The notes: generated from the sequence alone by a model not told the origin. 64,000 bases of DNA from Rhizobium sp. RM (GCF_013390595.1 NZ_JACAWV010000007.1:682001-746000), one strand, 5' to 3'. Positions 26,521 to 35,264 are shown, counted from the first letter of the stretch. Made by a program: numbers and translations.

Positions 26521-27804
26521 ATGAGCAGAAACCTTCTACCCGTATTCGCTCTTTTATCCAGCACTCTGTTTCTTTTTCTGGGCAACGGCCTGCAAGGTCT
26601 GGTCCTACCTGTGCGTGGTTCGGCGGAAGGATACTCGAACGAAGTCCTTGGCTTTCTCGGAACCTCCTGGGCGGCGGGTTTTGTCATTGGCTGCTTTGTC
26701 GCACCCGCCATCGTGCGCCGGGCGGGACATGTACGAGCTTTCGGCTCCTTCGTGGCCGTTGTTTGCCTCACTGTACTGATGACTGGCCTTGTCGTTGACG
26801 ACGAATGGTGGATTGGGCTGCGTGCTCTGACGGGCTTCTGCACGGCCGGGACATCGATGATTATCGAGAGCTGGCTGAACGAGCGTGCCACCAATGAGAC
26901 ACGTGGCATGATCTTCTCGCTCTACATCGCGATCACGCTGCTCGGTGTCGTGGCGGGCCAGATGATCGTCCCAATGGGCAATATCAGCGACACGTCGCTC
27001 TTCATGATCTGCGGCATCATCTACTGCGTCGCCATTCTGCCGGCCACGTTGTCGAAAGCAGCAACCCCCCAGCCTCTACAAAAGGTCAGGCTGGATTTAC
27101 CGGCATTGTATCGCAACTCGCCCGTCTCATTTGTCGGCATCCTGATGATCGGCATAGCCAACGGCGCGTATGGTACGCTGGGTGCGGTGTTCGGAGCGCG
27201 GGCGGGGCTTGATCCAACCATGATTGCTATCATGGTCTCTGTCACGATTTTCGTCGGCGCCATGGCACAGTTCCCGGCCGGTCGTCTCTCAGACCGCATC
27301 GACCGTCGTTACGTGCTGGCTGGGCTTGCCGGTCTCGGAGCGTTGGCCGGTCTTGCTGTCGCGGCAGTCCAGCCCCATAACGTTTATCTGCTCATTCCAA
27401 TGATTGCGGTCTATGGCGCCGCCGCGAACGCGCTCTATCCGATTGCCGTAGCACATGCCAACGACTTCGCGGCCTCCCAGGATTTCGTTAAGGTATCAGG
27501 CGGCCTGCTGTTGCTTTACGGCATTGGCACGATCATCGGCCCAACATTGGGTGGCGCCGTCATGACCCATTACGGCCCCTACGCTCTGTTCCTGGTAACC
27601 GCCCTCGCCCACACACTCATAACGGCCTACGCGATCATGAGAAGCTACCGTCGTGCCGCCCTGTCGACGGAGGAGAAGGATAACTTCAAGAGTATCCCGA
27701 CCACTCCAGCGCCGCTTGTCACGCCGGAAAGTATTGCGCTCGACCCGCGCGCGCCGCAATATCCAGAGGACGGCGACTATGTTGAAAAAGGAGCGGGCAT
27801 ATGA
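26521..27804 (+). CDS. MFS transporter (YcaD-like)
   Basis: Major facilitator with about 12 membrane segments, 427 residues. The N-terminal half contains GFLGTSWAAGFVIGCFVAP followed by RRAGHVRAFG, a variant of the loop 2-3 motif. SMIIESWLNERATNETRG is characteristic of the YcaD/YfkF-like subgroup. The second half repeats the loop motif as GRLSDRIDRRYVL. The C-terminal 50 residues form a proline-rich cytosolic tail. The stop overlaps the DUF1192 start by 4 bp (ATGA). Substrate unknown; drug or metabolite export is typical for the subgroup. Confidence 0.9.
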   Translation: MSRNLLPVFALLSSTLFLFLGNGLQGLVLPVRGSAEGYSNEVLGFLGTSWAAGFVIGCFVAPAIVRRAGHVRAFGSFVAVVCLTVLMTGLVVDDEWWIGLRALTGFCTAGTSMIIESWLNERATNETRGMIFSLYIAITLLGVVAGQMIVPMGNISDTSLFMICGIIYCVAILPATLSKAATPQPLQKVRLDLPALYRNSPVSFVGILMIGIANGAYGTLGAVFGARAGLDPTMIAIMVSVTIFVGAMAQFPAGRLSDRIDRRYVLAGLAGLGALAGLAVAAVQPHNVYLLIPMIAVYGAAANALYPIAVAHANDFAASQDFVKVSGGLLLLYGIGTIIGPTLGGAVMTHYGPYALFLVTALAHTLITAYAIMRSYRRAALSTEEKDNFKSIPTTPAPLVTPESIALDPRAPQYPEDGDYVEKGAGI

Positions 27805-27992
27805 GCCTCTTTGACGATGACAGGCCGAAAAAACCACAGGCGCACGAGATCGGCAGCGACCTCAGTCTTCTCTCGGTCGACGAACTGACGACTCGGATCG
27901 GGTTGCTTCAAGCAGAGATCAACCGACTCGACGAGGAGCGGAAAAGGAAATCCGCAGGCAGGCAAGCGGCAGAGAATCTCTTCCGGACTTAA
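27801..27992 (+). CDS. DUF1192 small protein
   Basis: Acidic and basic 63-residue protein with the pattern SLFDDDRPKK at the start, then HEIGSDLSLLSVDELTTRI and a helical, charged C-terminal half (LLQAEINRLDEERKRK) likely to form a coiled coil. This matches DUF1192, a small alphaproteobacterial family of unknown function. Its start overlaps the MFS stop, so it is translated from the MFS message. No membrane segment is visible. Confidence 0.85.
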   Translation: MSLFDDDRPKKPQAHEIGSDLSLLSVDELTTRIGLLQAEINRLDEERKRKSAGRQAAENLFRT

Positions 27993-28108
27993 GCCTGCCT
28001 GACGTCTGGCAACCGTGGAAGCTTAGAAGCAGAATGAAGGAAAGACTTCGTCGCTAGCGCTGTCGCGCCGGAAGGAATTAAAATTCTGAGGCAGTCTTTC
28101 GTTTACCA

Positions 28109-28123
28109 TTAACACAAAATTAA
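28109..28123. promoter_or_regulatory. Full CtrA-type box before the candidate sRNA
   Basis: TTAA-N7-TTAA occurs exactly at 28109-28123 (spacer CACAAAA), matching the CtrA consensus known from Caulobacter and rhizobia. A -10-like TTACTATA lies at 28137-28144, followed by the hairpin-bearing transcript region. Binding is inferred from the motif alone. Confidence 0.6.
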
Positions 28124-28145
28124 GCTTTCTGAGAGATTACTATAC

Positions 28146-28247
28146 ATGTCCAGTTCTTCTGGACTTCAGGCATCTTCTCCAGTTGGCGATTTGGTCTGAT
28201 TTTTCTCCCTGTTTTACCTTGAGAGCCGCTTTTGCGGCTCTTTTTTT
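28146..28247 (+). ncRNA. Candidate small RNA upstream of rcdA
   Basis: Within the 416-bp gap between DUF1192 and rcdA no protein gene is apparent. The stretch from about 28146 has a -10-like element just before it, a perfect 6-bp hairpin GTCCAG/CTGGAC (28148-28164), a pyrimidine-rich single-stranded-looking middle and a strong terminator ending at 28247. That is about 100 nt, the size of a trans-acting sRNA. An alternative is that the terminator only ends the MFS-DUF1192 transcript. I cannot assign it to a named sRNA family. Confidence 0.45.
28222..28247 (+). terminator. Terminator in the DUF1192-rcdA gap
   Basis: An 8-bp stem AGAGCCGC / GCGGCTCT with a TTTT loop and a run of T to 28247. It would end both any read-through from DUF1192 and the candidate sRNA. 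Confidence 0.93.
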
Positions 28248-28278
28248 GGTCGATGGCATTTTCGCAAAACTGTGGGTA

Positions 28279-28293
28279 TTAACCCTTCTTTAA
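28279..28293. promoter_or_regulatory. Full CtrA-type box upstream of rcdA
   Basis: A second exact TTAA-N7-TTAA (spacer CCCTTCT) lies 116 bp before the rcdA start codon and after the terminator. It is therefore placed to act on the rcdA promoter. Because RcdA is the adaptor for CtrA proteolysis in Caulobacter, this would form a negative feedback loop. Evidence is the motif and position only. Confidence 0.65.
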
Positions 28294-28408
28294 TAATTGC
28301 CTTGCGCATTTCAGGTAATGATATCATCCTGAAAACACTAAAGACCGGAACAAAATATCCGGATCGTCGTTGCCTGACAGTGTGGTGCGTGAGCAGGGAT
28401 TAAAGAAC

Positions 28409-28924
28409 ATGTCCGAACAGGTGTTGAATACCATTAGCTTTGCAGGGCGCGCTGCTGCTTCCAACCAGTTCAAGACCCTCTATAACGAAGGGATGACACT
28501 GGTTGAGGAAACGGCAAGCTATCTCGATGGTGCTGGCCGCGTTGCCTCGAAGGTTCTCCCGCGTATGGCGTCGGTGCTTTACGCAGCAGAATCGATGCGC
28601 CTCACCACCCGCCTGATGCAGATGGCATCCTGGTTGCTTCTGCAGCGCGCCGTCAACAACGGCGAGATGACCAAGGATCAGGTTATCAGCGAAAAGAACA
28701 AGGTTCGCCTCGACAGCTTTAACGTTGATCGCAACGCTCCCGGCTGGAACGACCTGCCGGAATCCTTCCGTGATCTGATCGAACGCTCGCTTCGGCTTCA
28801 GAATCGCGTTGCCCTGCTCGACCGCGAAATCTATCGCCCCGCAGAAGCTGCCAAGGTGCCGGACAATGAAAACAGCGTCCAGGCTCAGCTCAACCTTCTG
28901 CGCACGGCATTCACAATCAACTAA
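28409..28924 (+). CDS. rcdA: Regulator of CtrA degradation RcdA (DUF1465)
   Basis: Helical protein of 171 residues matching RcdA, which in Caulobacter helps deliver CtrA to ClpXP. The ATG at 28409 follows AGGGA; the open frame begins at a TTG at 28370 that I do not use. Family features are the ISFAGRAAASNQFKTLYNEGM start, EETASYLDG, the strongly conserved YAAESMRLTTRLMQMASWLL helix (given as YAAESMRLTT and RLMQMASWLL), and the EKNKVRL segment. The C-terminus contains QAQLNLLRTAF. It is monocistronic, with a CtrA-type box upstream and a terminator 30 bp downstream. Confidence 0.88.
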   Translation: MSEQVLNTISFAGRAAASNQFKTLYNEGMTLVEETASYLDGAGRVASKVLPRMASVLYAAESMRLTTRLMQMASWLLLQRAVNNGEMTKDQVISEKNKVRLDSFNVDRNAPGWNDLPESFRDLIERSLRLQNRVALLDREIYRPAEAAKVPDNENSVQAQLNLLRTAFTIN

Positions 28925-28952
28925 GAAAAAACAAAAAATATAGACGATTTAA

Positions 28953-28980
28953 AAAGCAGGCTTTCAAGCCTGCTTTTTTT
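28953..28980 (+). terminator. Terminator after rcdA
   Basis: The stem AAAGCAGGC / GCCTGCTTT with loop TTTCAA is followed by T residues, 28 bp after the rcdA stop. Confidence 0.92.
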
Positions 28981-29016
28981 GTTGCGCAACACGCCTGTGA
29001 ACACAAACAGGCAAAT

Positions 29017-29045
29017 AAAAAAGCCCGGCAGAGCCGGGCTTTTTT
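29017..29045 (-). terminator. Bidirectional terminator between rcdA and rpmE
   Basis: An 8-bp stem AGCCCGGC / GCCGGGCT with a 3-base loop, flanked by A and T runs, works on both strands. On the minus strand it ends rpmE, 22 bp after its stop. Confidence 0.93.
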
Positions 29046-29066
29046 AAATAATCCGTCCACAAGGGA

Positions 29067-29288
29067 TCAGAGGCCGAGGCCACCGAAACGCTTGTTGAAC
29101 TTGGAAACGCGACCACCGCGGTCCATAAGCTGCTGGTTGCCGCCCGTCCATGCCGGATGGGACTTGGGGTCGATTTCGAGGTTCATGACTGCGCCTTCCG
29201 AACCCCAGGTCGAGCGGGTTTCGTATTCGGTGCCATCGGTCATGACCACCTTGATCGTGTGATAATCGGGATGGATATCAGCCTTCAT
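29067..29288 (-). CDS. rpmE: 50S ribosomal protein L31 (zinc-free type)
   Basis: Ribosomal protein L31, 73 residues. The start [10 protein letters not shown] and the segments [20 protein letters not shown] and KFNKRFG are typical. The sequence contains no cysteine, so the zinc-binding CxxC seen in many L31 proteins is absent and this is the C-minus form. The gene is monocistronic, with its own bidirectional terminator and a 260-bp upstream gap shared with the divergent ABC exporter gene. Confidence 0.97.
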   Translation of the reverse strand: MKADIHPDYHTIKVVMTDGTEYETRSTWGSEGAVMNLEIDPKSHPAWTGGNQQLMDRGGRVSKFNKRFGGLGL

Positions 29289-29548
29289 GACAATCTTCCT
29301 GGTTAAGTGACGTGCGGTCCATTTGCCGCAATTGCGTCAACTGAGCCAATTCAATAAATGAAGCCATAGTCCAGATGGGCTATGGCTTCCCAATTTGATG
29401 CGGAGCCTATACATGAAGGTCGCCGAGATAACAAGAGCCTGCTGTTTCCTTGTGAACGGAGATAGCCCCTTTTGGCAAGAACGGATTGCATAATCCGAAT
29501 TCCCTGCCAGGGCCGACTGGCAAGCGCTGACAAAGGAGAAGACAAGAA

Positions 29549-31348
29549 GTGGCAGACGTACAGGAGCAGAAAGCGGCAAACCGTAAAAGCCTGAAGCCGC
29601 TTCTCGGTCTCTTCCCTTATCTCAAGCGCTACCGCGGCCTGATGGCAATCGCCCTTTTCGCGCTTGTTCTCTCATCGGCCACCACCCTTGCTTTGCCGCT
29701 CGCCGTCCGCCGCATCATCGATCATGGCTTTCAGGTTTCAGACAGCGGCATGATCAACAGCTACTTCGCCATGCTTCTTGCGATTGCCGTTGTTTTGGCC
29801 CTCGCCAGTGCCATGCGCTATTATTATGTCATGAGCATCGGTGAACGGGTTGTTGCCGACCTTCGCCATGACGTGTTCGCGCACCTGACATCGCTGTCCC
29901 AGCAATTTTTCGATGCCAACCGATCCGGTGAACTGACCTCGCGCCTTACTGCCGACACGGTGCAGATTCGCTCCGCCTTTGGCTCCTCTGCCTCCGTGGC
30001 GCTGCGTAACATCATCATGTGTTTCGGTGCCGTCGTCATGATGATCTATACCAGTCCCGGACTTTCAGGCTTGGCGCTGCTGGCCATCCCCTTCATCGTG
30101 TTCCCCCTGATTGCATTTGGGCGATCGGTGCGCGCTCGCTCGCGTACAACACAGGATACATTGGCCCAATCCGCAGCCTACGCCTCCGAGACCATCGGAG
30201 CCACCCGAACGGTGCAATCGTTCAATGCCGAACCTCTTGCGAACGCCCGTTATGGTCAATCCGTCGAAGCGGCCTATCAAGGCGCCAGGGCAGCCATCGG
30301 TGCGCGTGCAATCCTGACAGCCGTCGCCATCGCCCTCGTCTTTGGAAGCGTCGTCGGCATTCTCTGGTACGGCGCCCAGAACGTTCTGAGCGGCAGCATG
30401 TCAGCAGGTACGCTCGGCCAGTTCGTTCTTTATTCGGTTATTGCCGCCAGCGGCCTGGGTCAACTTTCGGAAGTCTGGGGCGAACTGGCGCAAGCAGGTG
30501 GCGCGGCCGAAAGACTGTCTGAAATCTTGAACGAGCGCTCCGCCGTCGCCGAACCCGCAGCACCTGTTTCGATGCCGCTACCACCACGCGGGGAGGCCGA
30601 ATTTCACGACGTCGGCTTTGTTTATCCGCTGGCAACCGAAAGGCCGATCATCTCCGGCCTGTCGTTCAAGGTTGCAGCCGGTGAAACGGTGGCGATCGTC
30701 GGGCCATCCGGCGCTGGTAAAAGCACGGTCTTTTCTCTTCTGATGCGATTTTACGATCCACAACAAGGTCGCATCACCATCGACGGTACCGACATCAAAA
30801 GTGCCCGCATTGCCGATGTGCGCTCGCGTATGTCCAGCGTGCCGCAGGACGTGGCAATTTTTGCATCCTCGATCCATGACAACATCGCGTTTGGTCGTCC
30901 CGAAGCGACGCGTGATCAGGTTCGCGCTGCGGCCACAGCGGCACAGGCCGACGGTTTCATTGAGAGGCTGGAAAGCGGATATGACACGCAGGTTGGCGAG
31001 CGTGGCGTGACGCTTTCCGGTGGCCAGCGACAGCGGATAGCCATTGCCCGCGCCATTCTTCGCAATGCGCCAATCCTTTTGCTTGACGAGGCCACCTCCG
31101 CGCTTGACGCCGAAAGCGAAATGCTGGTGCAGAAGGCGCTTGATGAGCTAATGAAACCCCGCACCACCATCGTCATCGCACACCGCCTCGCTACCGTGCT
31201 CAAGGCCGATCGCATCCTTGTCATGGATGAAGGGCGCATTGTCGAGGAAGGCACACACCAGAGCCTGATCCGCCAAAACGGCCTTTATGCGCGTCTTGCA
31301 CAGTTGCAATTCCAGACCGGGCCGGATGAATTGCGCGCCCACGCGTAA
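29549..31348 (+). CDS. ABC exporter, fused membrane and ATPase domains
   Basis: Half-transporter of the MsbA/LmrA type, 599 residues, probably a homodimer. It starts at a GTG (29549) with GGAGAAG 8 bp upstream. An N-terminal six-helix membrane domain spans about residues 25-320. The nucleotide-binding domain has Walker A GPSGAGKSTVF (about 389-399), signature LSGGQRQR, Walker B ILLLDEATSALD and the H-loop IVIAHRLATV. The substrate could be lipid, drug or peptide and cannot be told from sequence. It is tail-to-tail with the flavoprotein gene, with 3 bp between the stop codons. Confidence 0.93.
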   Translation: MADVQEQKAANRKSLKPLLGLFPYLKRYRGLMAIALFALVLSSATTLALPLAVRRIIDHGFQVSDSGMINSYFAMLLAIAVVLALASAMRYYYVMSIGERVVADLRHDVFAHLTSLSQQFFDANRSGELTSRLTADTVQIRSAFGSSASVALRNIIMCFGAVVMMIYTSPGLSGLALLAIPFIVFPLIAFGRSVRARSRTTQDTLAQSAAYASETIGATRTVQSFNAEPLANARYGQSVEAAYQGARAAIGARAILTAVAIALVFGSVVGILWYGAQNVLSGSMSAGTLGQFVLYSVIAASGLGQLSEVWGELAQAGGAAERLSEILNERSAVAEPAAPVSMPLPPRGEAEFHDVGFVYPLATERPIISGLSFKVAAGETVAIVGPSGAGKSTVFSLLMRFYDPQQGRITIDGTDIKSARIADVRSRMSSVPQDVAIFASSIHDNIAFGRPEATRDQVRAAATAAQADGFIERLESGYDTQVGERGVTLSGGQRQRIAIARAILRNAPILLLDEATSALDAESEMLVQKALDELMKPRTTIVIAHRLATVLKADRILVMDEGRIVEEGTHQSLIRQNGLYARLAQLQFQTGPDELRAHA

Positions 31349-31351
31349 GTG

Positions 31352-32998
31352 TCACGACAAAACGTTGCGTCCGGCAACACGGCCGGAAAACAGGCAACCG
31401 CCGAGAAATGTGCCCTCCAGCGCGTTGTAACCGTGCATGCCGCCACCACCGAAACCGGAGACTTCGCCGGCGGCATAAAGCCCCGCAACCGGCTCGCCTG
31501 CCCGATCCAAAATGCGCGCTTGCAGATCGGTATGCAGGCCGCCCAGTGTCTTACGGGTCAGGATATGCAGACGCACGGCAATCAGCGGCCCCTTCCCGCG
31601 ATCAAGCAACCGGTGAGGTCGGGCGGTTCGCATGAGTTTGTCGCCGAGGTAGCGCCTTGCTCCGTTGATCGCCGTTATCTGGGCGTCCTTGCCGAAGCTG
31701 TTTTCGATCTCCCTGTCACGGGCCTCGATTTGCTGGCGGATATAAGCCGGATCAAGCCTGTTTTCGCCGCTGATCCTGTTCATGGCCGCCACGAGATCTT
31801 CCAGTGTGTCAGAGACGGCAAAATCCTCACCGCGTTCTATGAATGCCTTGACCGGCGCCGGTGGCTCCTTACCAAGCCTCTTGAGGAGAAGCTGGATGTT
31901 TTTATCCGTCAGATCCGGGTTCTGCTCCGATCCTGAAAGAGCAAATTCCTTCTTGATGATCGCCTTGGTCAAAATGAACCAGCTATAGTCGCTGTTTCTT
32001 TGCCTCAGGATCTTTAGCGTCCCAAGCGTATCGAAACCCGGCATGGCGGGTGCGGGCAGCCGATTGCCATCTGCGTCACACCAGAAGGACGATGGCCCTG
32101 GCAAAATGCGGATGCCATGATTGGGCCAGATCGGGTCATGGTTTTTCACGCCTTCGGTATAATGCCACATTCTGTCTCGGTTGATGACATCACCGCCAGC
32201 CGCCTCGGTGATGGCAATCATTCTGCCATCCACATGCGCTGGTACACCACAGACCATTTGCGCCGGTGGTTGTCCGAGACGATCAGTCGGCCAATTGCGC
32301 TGCACCAGGTCGTGGTTGCCACCAATCCCACCAGCGGTAACGATTAAAGCCGAGGCGGCCATCGTGAAGCTGCCTATCGGCTCTCTGCTGCTTGTCTGAC
32401 CGCGCAGGACAGGATCTTGCACAAGCACGGTCCCGGAGACGCCCGTGACGGTGCCTCCGCTCTTTTCCAGCGCGTCGACCTGATGGCGAAAGCGAAACGT
32501 AAGCCGGCCACTTTCGACGAGCGCCTGCGCCTTCTTAATGAAGGGGGCCAGCACGCCCGGGCCTGTTCCCCAGGTAACGTGAAAACGTGGAACGGAATTT
32601 CCGTGACCATGCGCGAAAGCGCCTCCCCGCTCCGCCCAACCAACAACCGGAAACCACCGCATACCCAGGCCATGCAGCCAGGCACGTTTCTCTCCGCCAG
32701 CAAAATCGAGATAGGCTTCGGCCCATCGCTGCGGCCAATGATCTTCGGCACGGTCGAAACAGGCAGAACCGAACCAGTCCTGTCGCGCCAGATCGATGCT
32801 GTCGTGCACCCGCATGAGGCGCTGCTCTGGGCTATTAACAAAGAACAGACCTCCAAGTGACCAGAATGCCTGCCCACCAAGGTTCTGCTCCCCCTCCTGA
32901 TCTAAAACGCATACGCTAAGCCCACGTTCAGAGGCTTCTGTCGCAGCCACCAGTCCGGCCAGCCCCGCCCCGATGACGATCACGTCGAACCGCTCCAT
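31352..32998 (-). CDS. FAD-binding dehydrogenase (KstD/fumarate reductase-like)
   Basis: Flavoprotein of the FAD_binding_2 family, 548 residues. The N-terminal dinucleotide motif VIVIGAGLAGLVAATEASERG (shown as VIVIGAGLAG and LVAATEASERG) is followed by GGQAFWSLGGLF (about residues 42-53). The second flavin segment contains ALIVTAGGIGGNHDL (about 236-250). The C-terminus has LYAAGEVSGFGGGGMHGYNALEG (LYAAGEVSGFGGGG and MHGYNALEG), with the closing GGCLFSGR. It resembles 3-ketosteroid-dehydrogenase-type or fumarate-reductase-type enzymes. The substrate is unknown and no steroid genes are nearby. Confidence 0.85.
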   Translation of the reverse strand: MERFDVIVIGAGLAGLVAATEASERGLSVCVLDQEGEQNLGGQAFWSLGGLFFVNSPEQRLMRVHDSIDLARQDWFGSACFDRAEDHWPQRWAEAYLDFAGGEKRAWLHGLGMRWFPVVGWAERGGAFAHGHGNSVPRFHVTWGTGPGVLAPFIKKAQALVESGRLTFRFRHQVDALEKSGGTVTGVSGTVLVQDPVLRGQTSSREPIGSFTMAASALIVTAGGIGGNHDLVQRNWPTDRLGQPPAQMVCGVPAHVDGRMIAITEAAGGDVINRDRMWHYTEGVKNHDPIWPNHGIRILPGPSSFWCDADGNRLPAPAMPGFDTLGTLKILRQRNSDYSWFILTKAIIKKEFALSGSEQNPDLTDKNIQLLLKRLGKEPPAPVKAFIERGEDFAVSDTLEDLVAAMNRISGENRLDPAYIRQQIEARDREIENSFGKDAQITAINGARRYLGDKLMRTARPHRLLDRGKGPLIAVRLHILTRKTLGGLHTDLQARILDRAGEPVAGLYAAGEVSGFGGGGMHGYNALEGTFLGGCLFSGRVAGRNVLS

Positions 32999-33083
32999 CA
33001 GTCTCCTCCCAGATGTGACGGATTTACTTTTACGAGAACGTAAATTTATATCAGCGCAAAGACAATCACACGGTGTGTGTCAC

Positions 33084-34115
33084 TCACCGTTCGGTCAGCT
33101 TGAGTTCGATACGTCGGTTCTGCTGACGCGCCTCCTGGCTATCACCCTCGGCAATCGGCTGATATTCACCAAAACCTGCGGCGACCAGACGATTTGCCGG
33201 GACACCCTTCGAGATCAGGAACTTGACGACAGAGGTCGCACGCGCCGATGATAGCTCCCAGTTGTCACGATAACGACCGGAACCGGAGAGCTGAACATTG
33301 TCCGTGTGCCCGTCGACACGCAGGACCCAGTTAATCTCAGCAGGTATTTCCTTGGCGAGATCAAGAAGGGCTACAGCCAGCTTTTCCATTTCCACCTGCC
33401 CTTCCGGGTTCAGTTCATTGCCGCCAGAGGGGAACAGAACTTCAGATTGGAATACGAAACGGTCACCCACGATACGGATATTTTCGCGGTCAGAGAGAAT
33501 TTCGCGCAACCGGCCGAAGAAGTCCGAACGGTAGCGGTTCAACTCCTGCACGCGCTGCGCCAGCGCCACATTCAGCCTTCGCCCAAGATCGGCGATCCTG
33601 ACCTGAGAAGACGCATCCTTTGCCTCGGATGCCTGCAAAGCCGATTCGACCGAAGCGATCTGAGCACGAAGCGCCGCAATCTGCTGGTTCAGCAACTCAA
33701 TCTGTGCAGAAGCGCGGGTATTTGCCTGCTTCTGATCATCCAACTCACTTGTAAGGCTGCCGATACGTGAATTTGCTGCGGCGTTGTTTCCGCTGCCGGC
33801 GTCAAGAAGCGACTGCAGCCTAGACCGCTCGTTCTCGGATGCGGCCAACGTCGATTGCAGGTTCGCCAGGGTATCCTCGATATCCTGCTTGCTGCCTTTC
33901 TCCATAGCCAAGAGTTCGGTCAACTCGGCAATCTGACTGTTAAGGCGGGTCAGGACTTCGTCCTTGCCGGTGATTTCCCGCGACAGAACAAACTGTGCCA
34001 GCACGAAAACCGTCAGCAGGAACATGATGGCCATCAACAGCGTCGAGAGCGCATCGACGAAGCCCGGCCAATAATCGACCCCTCTGTCGCGACGGCGATT
34101 GCGCGCGAGCGCCAT
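33084..34115 (-). CDS. MotB/OmpA-like stator protein with coiled coil
   Basis: Peptidoglycan-binding partner of a MotA-like channel, 343 residues. After a basic N-terminus, one membrane helix (about residues 20-45) contains the critical Asp in GFVDALSTLLMAIMFLL, placed as in MotB. A long coiled coil (about 50-190) with many Ser, Gln and Ala residues separates it from a C-terminal OmpA-type domain (about 215-343) bearing VDGHTDNVQLSGSG and NWELSSARATSV. It follows the MotA-like gene by 2 bp. No flagellar genes are near, so a cell-envelope motor other than the flagellum is likely. Confidence 0.87.
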   Translation of the reverse strand: MALARNRRRDRGVDYWPGFVDALSTLLMAIMFLLTVFVLAQFVLSREITGKDEVLTRLNSQIAELTELLAMEKGSKQDIEDTLANLQSTLAASENERSRLQSLLDAGSGNNAAANSRIGSLTSELDDQKQANTRASAQIELLNQQIAALRAQIASVESALQASEAKDASSQVRIADLGRRLNVALAQRVQELNRYRSDFFGRLREILSDRENIRIVGDRFVFQSEVLFPSGGNELNPEGQVEMEKLAVALLDLAKEIPAEINWVLRVDGHTDNVQLSGSGRYRDNWELSSARATSVVKFLISKGVPANRLVAAGFGEYQPIAEGDSQEARQQNRRIELKLTER

Positions 34116-34117
34116 GG

Positions 34118-35140
34118 CTACTCGCTCCCGTTATCGTGGCGTATACGCCCGGAAGAAGACTTTGCGTCCTCATCGACACGCGCCGACAGCCGATCGAGCG
34201 TACGGCGAAGCGACTTCGATTCTTCCTGTTGCGCTTCAATCCAGTCACGCAACATCTGCTGTTCACTGCGCATGTTCTTCACAAGGCCCTGGATGCCTTC
34301 TGCAAGGCTGGTCATGGCGGCGAGTGAACGTTCGGTGCTGACGGCCGTACCCGTCTCGGCCTTTCCGTCCCTGACAACATCCGCTCCCGTATCGGTAACG
34401 GAAGATAGCCAGTTTTCCAGCTGGGTATAGAAGCGGTTCTGGGCTCTGCCTGCCTGCAGATCAAGGAAACCGAGAATGAGCGAACCAGAAAGACCAAGCA
34501 GCGACGACGAGAACGCCGTGCCCATACCGGAAAGTGGTGCCGTCAACCCGGCCTTCAGCGAGCCGAGGATATCGGTGCTGTCGCCAGCACTCGGGTCGAG
34601 CGACTGAATGACGTCGCTGATTGCACCGATGGTGCCGATCAGGCCCCAGAACGTCCCGAGAAGACCGAGGAAAACCAGAAGCCCGACAAGATAACGCGAC
34701 GTATCGCGGGATTCATCAAGGCGGGTGGCAATCGAATCAAGGATTGTGCGTTGTGTGACAGTCGAGAGACGCACATCACCGCGCTTGCCAATCAACGTGC
34801 TCATCGGTGCCAGAAGCTTCGGAGCACGACCAGCTTTCTCGACACTGCCTGCAGCCCTGAAGGCGTTGAACCAGCGCACTTCCGAACGCAGGCTCATAGT
34901 CTGCGTGAAGACAAGAATGATGCCGATGACCAGAACACCAAGAATGAAGCCGTTCAGCCCCGGGTTCGTCATGAAAGCGGTATGGGCCTGCCGATAGAGG
35001 ATAGAGGCCAGGAAACCAACGAGGACCAGAAAAAGGACCATCGTCCAGAGGAATGGTGTGGGGCTGGACAGCTTGTGGCTGTACTGCCGAGTGGTCACCG
35101 GTTTCTCGACACCAAGATCGAGCAACTCCGAATCCGCCAT
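34118..35140 (-). CDS. MotA/TolQ-like proton channel protein
   Basis: MotA/ExbB-family membrane protein, 340 residues. The ATG at 35138-35140 follows AAGGGA; the frame runs on to 35461 but that part would overlap the suhB end. Four membrane segments are visible at about residues 33-53, 65-85, 150-178 and 198-225. The MotA/TolQ core is GLLGTFWGLIGTIGAI with PLSGMGTAFSSSLLGL. A cytoplasmic helical tail (about 255-340), rich in Glu, Arg and Ser, follows. It forms a two-gene unit with the MotB-like gene. The layout recalls Zorya ZorA/ZorB, but no Zorya effector is adjacent. Confidence 0.86.
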   Translation of the reverse strand: MADSELLDLGVEKPVTTRQYSHKLSSPTPFLWTMVLFLVLVGFLASILYRQAHTAFMTNPGLNGFILGVLVIGIILVFTQTMSLRSEVRWFNAFRAAGSVEKAGRAPKLLAPMSTLIGKRGDVRLSTVTQRTILDSIATRLDESRDTSRYLVGLLVFLGLLGTFWGLIGTIGAISDVIQSLDPSAGDSTDILGSLKAGLTAPLSGMGTAFSSSLLGLSGSLILGFLDLQAGRAQNRFYTQLENWLSSVTDTGADVVRDGKAETGTAVSTERSLAAMTSLAEGIQGLVKNMRSEQQMLRDWIEAQQEESKSLRRTLDRLSARVDEDAKSSSGRIRHDNGSE

Positions 35141-35264
35141 GACGTTTGCGTTCCCTTTGGTCACTTGTTCAGCGGAAGCTATTTGAAAATTGCGACGAAT
35201 TGAAGTGAAAACCCGGTGTAAAATCACAGGCTTTTCACGTCCTTGGATTGAAACGCCGCCAGAC

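Noticed and set aside
33084..35140. Complete Zorya defence system
   Set aside because: Only MotA- and MotB-like genes are present. The neighbours are a flavoprotein and an inositol phosphatase, not Zorya effectors.
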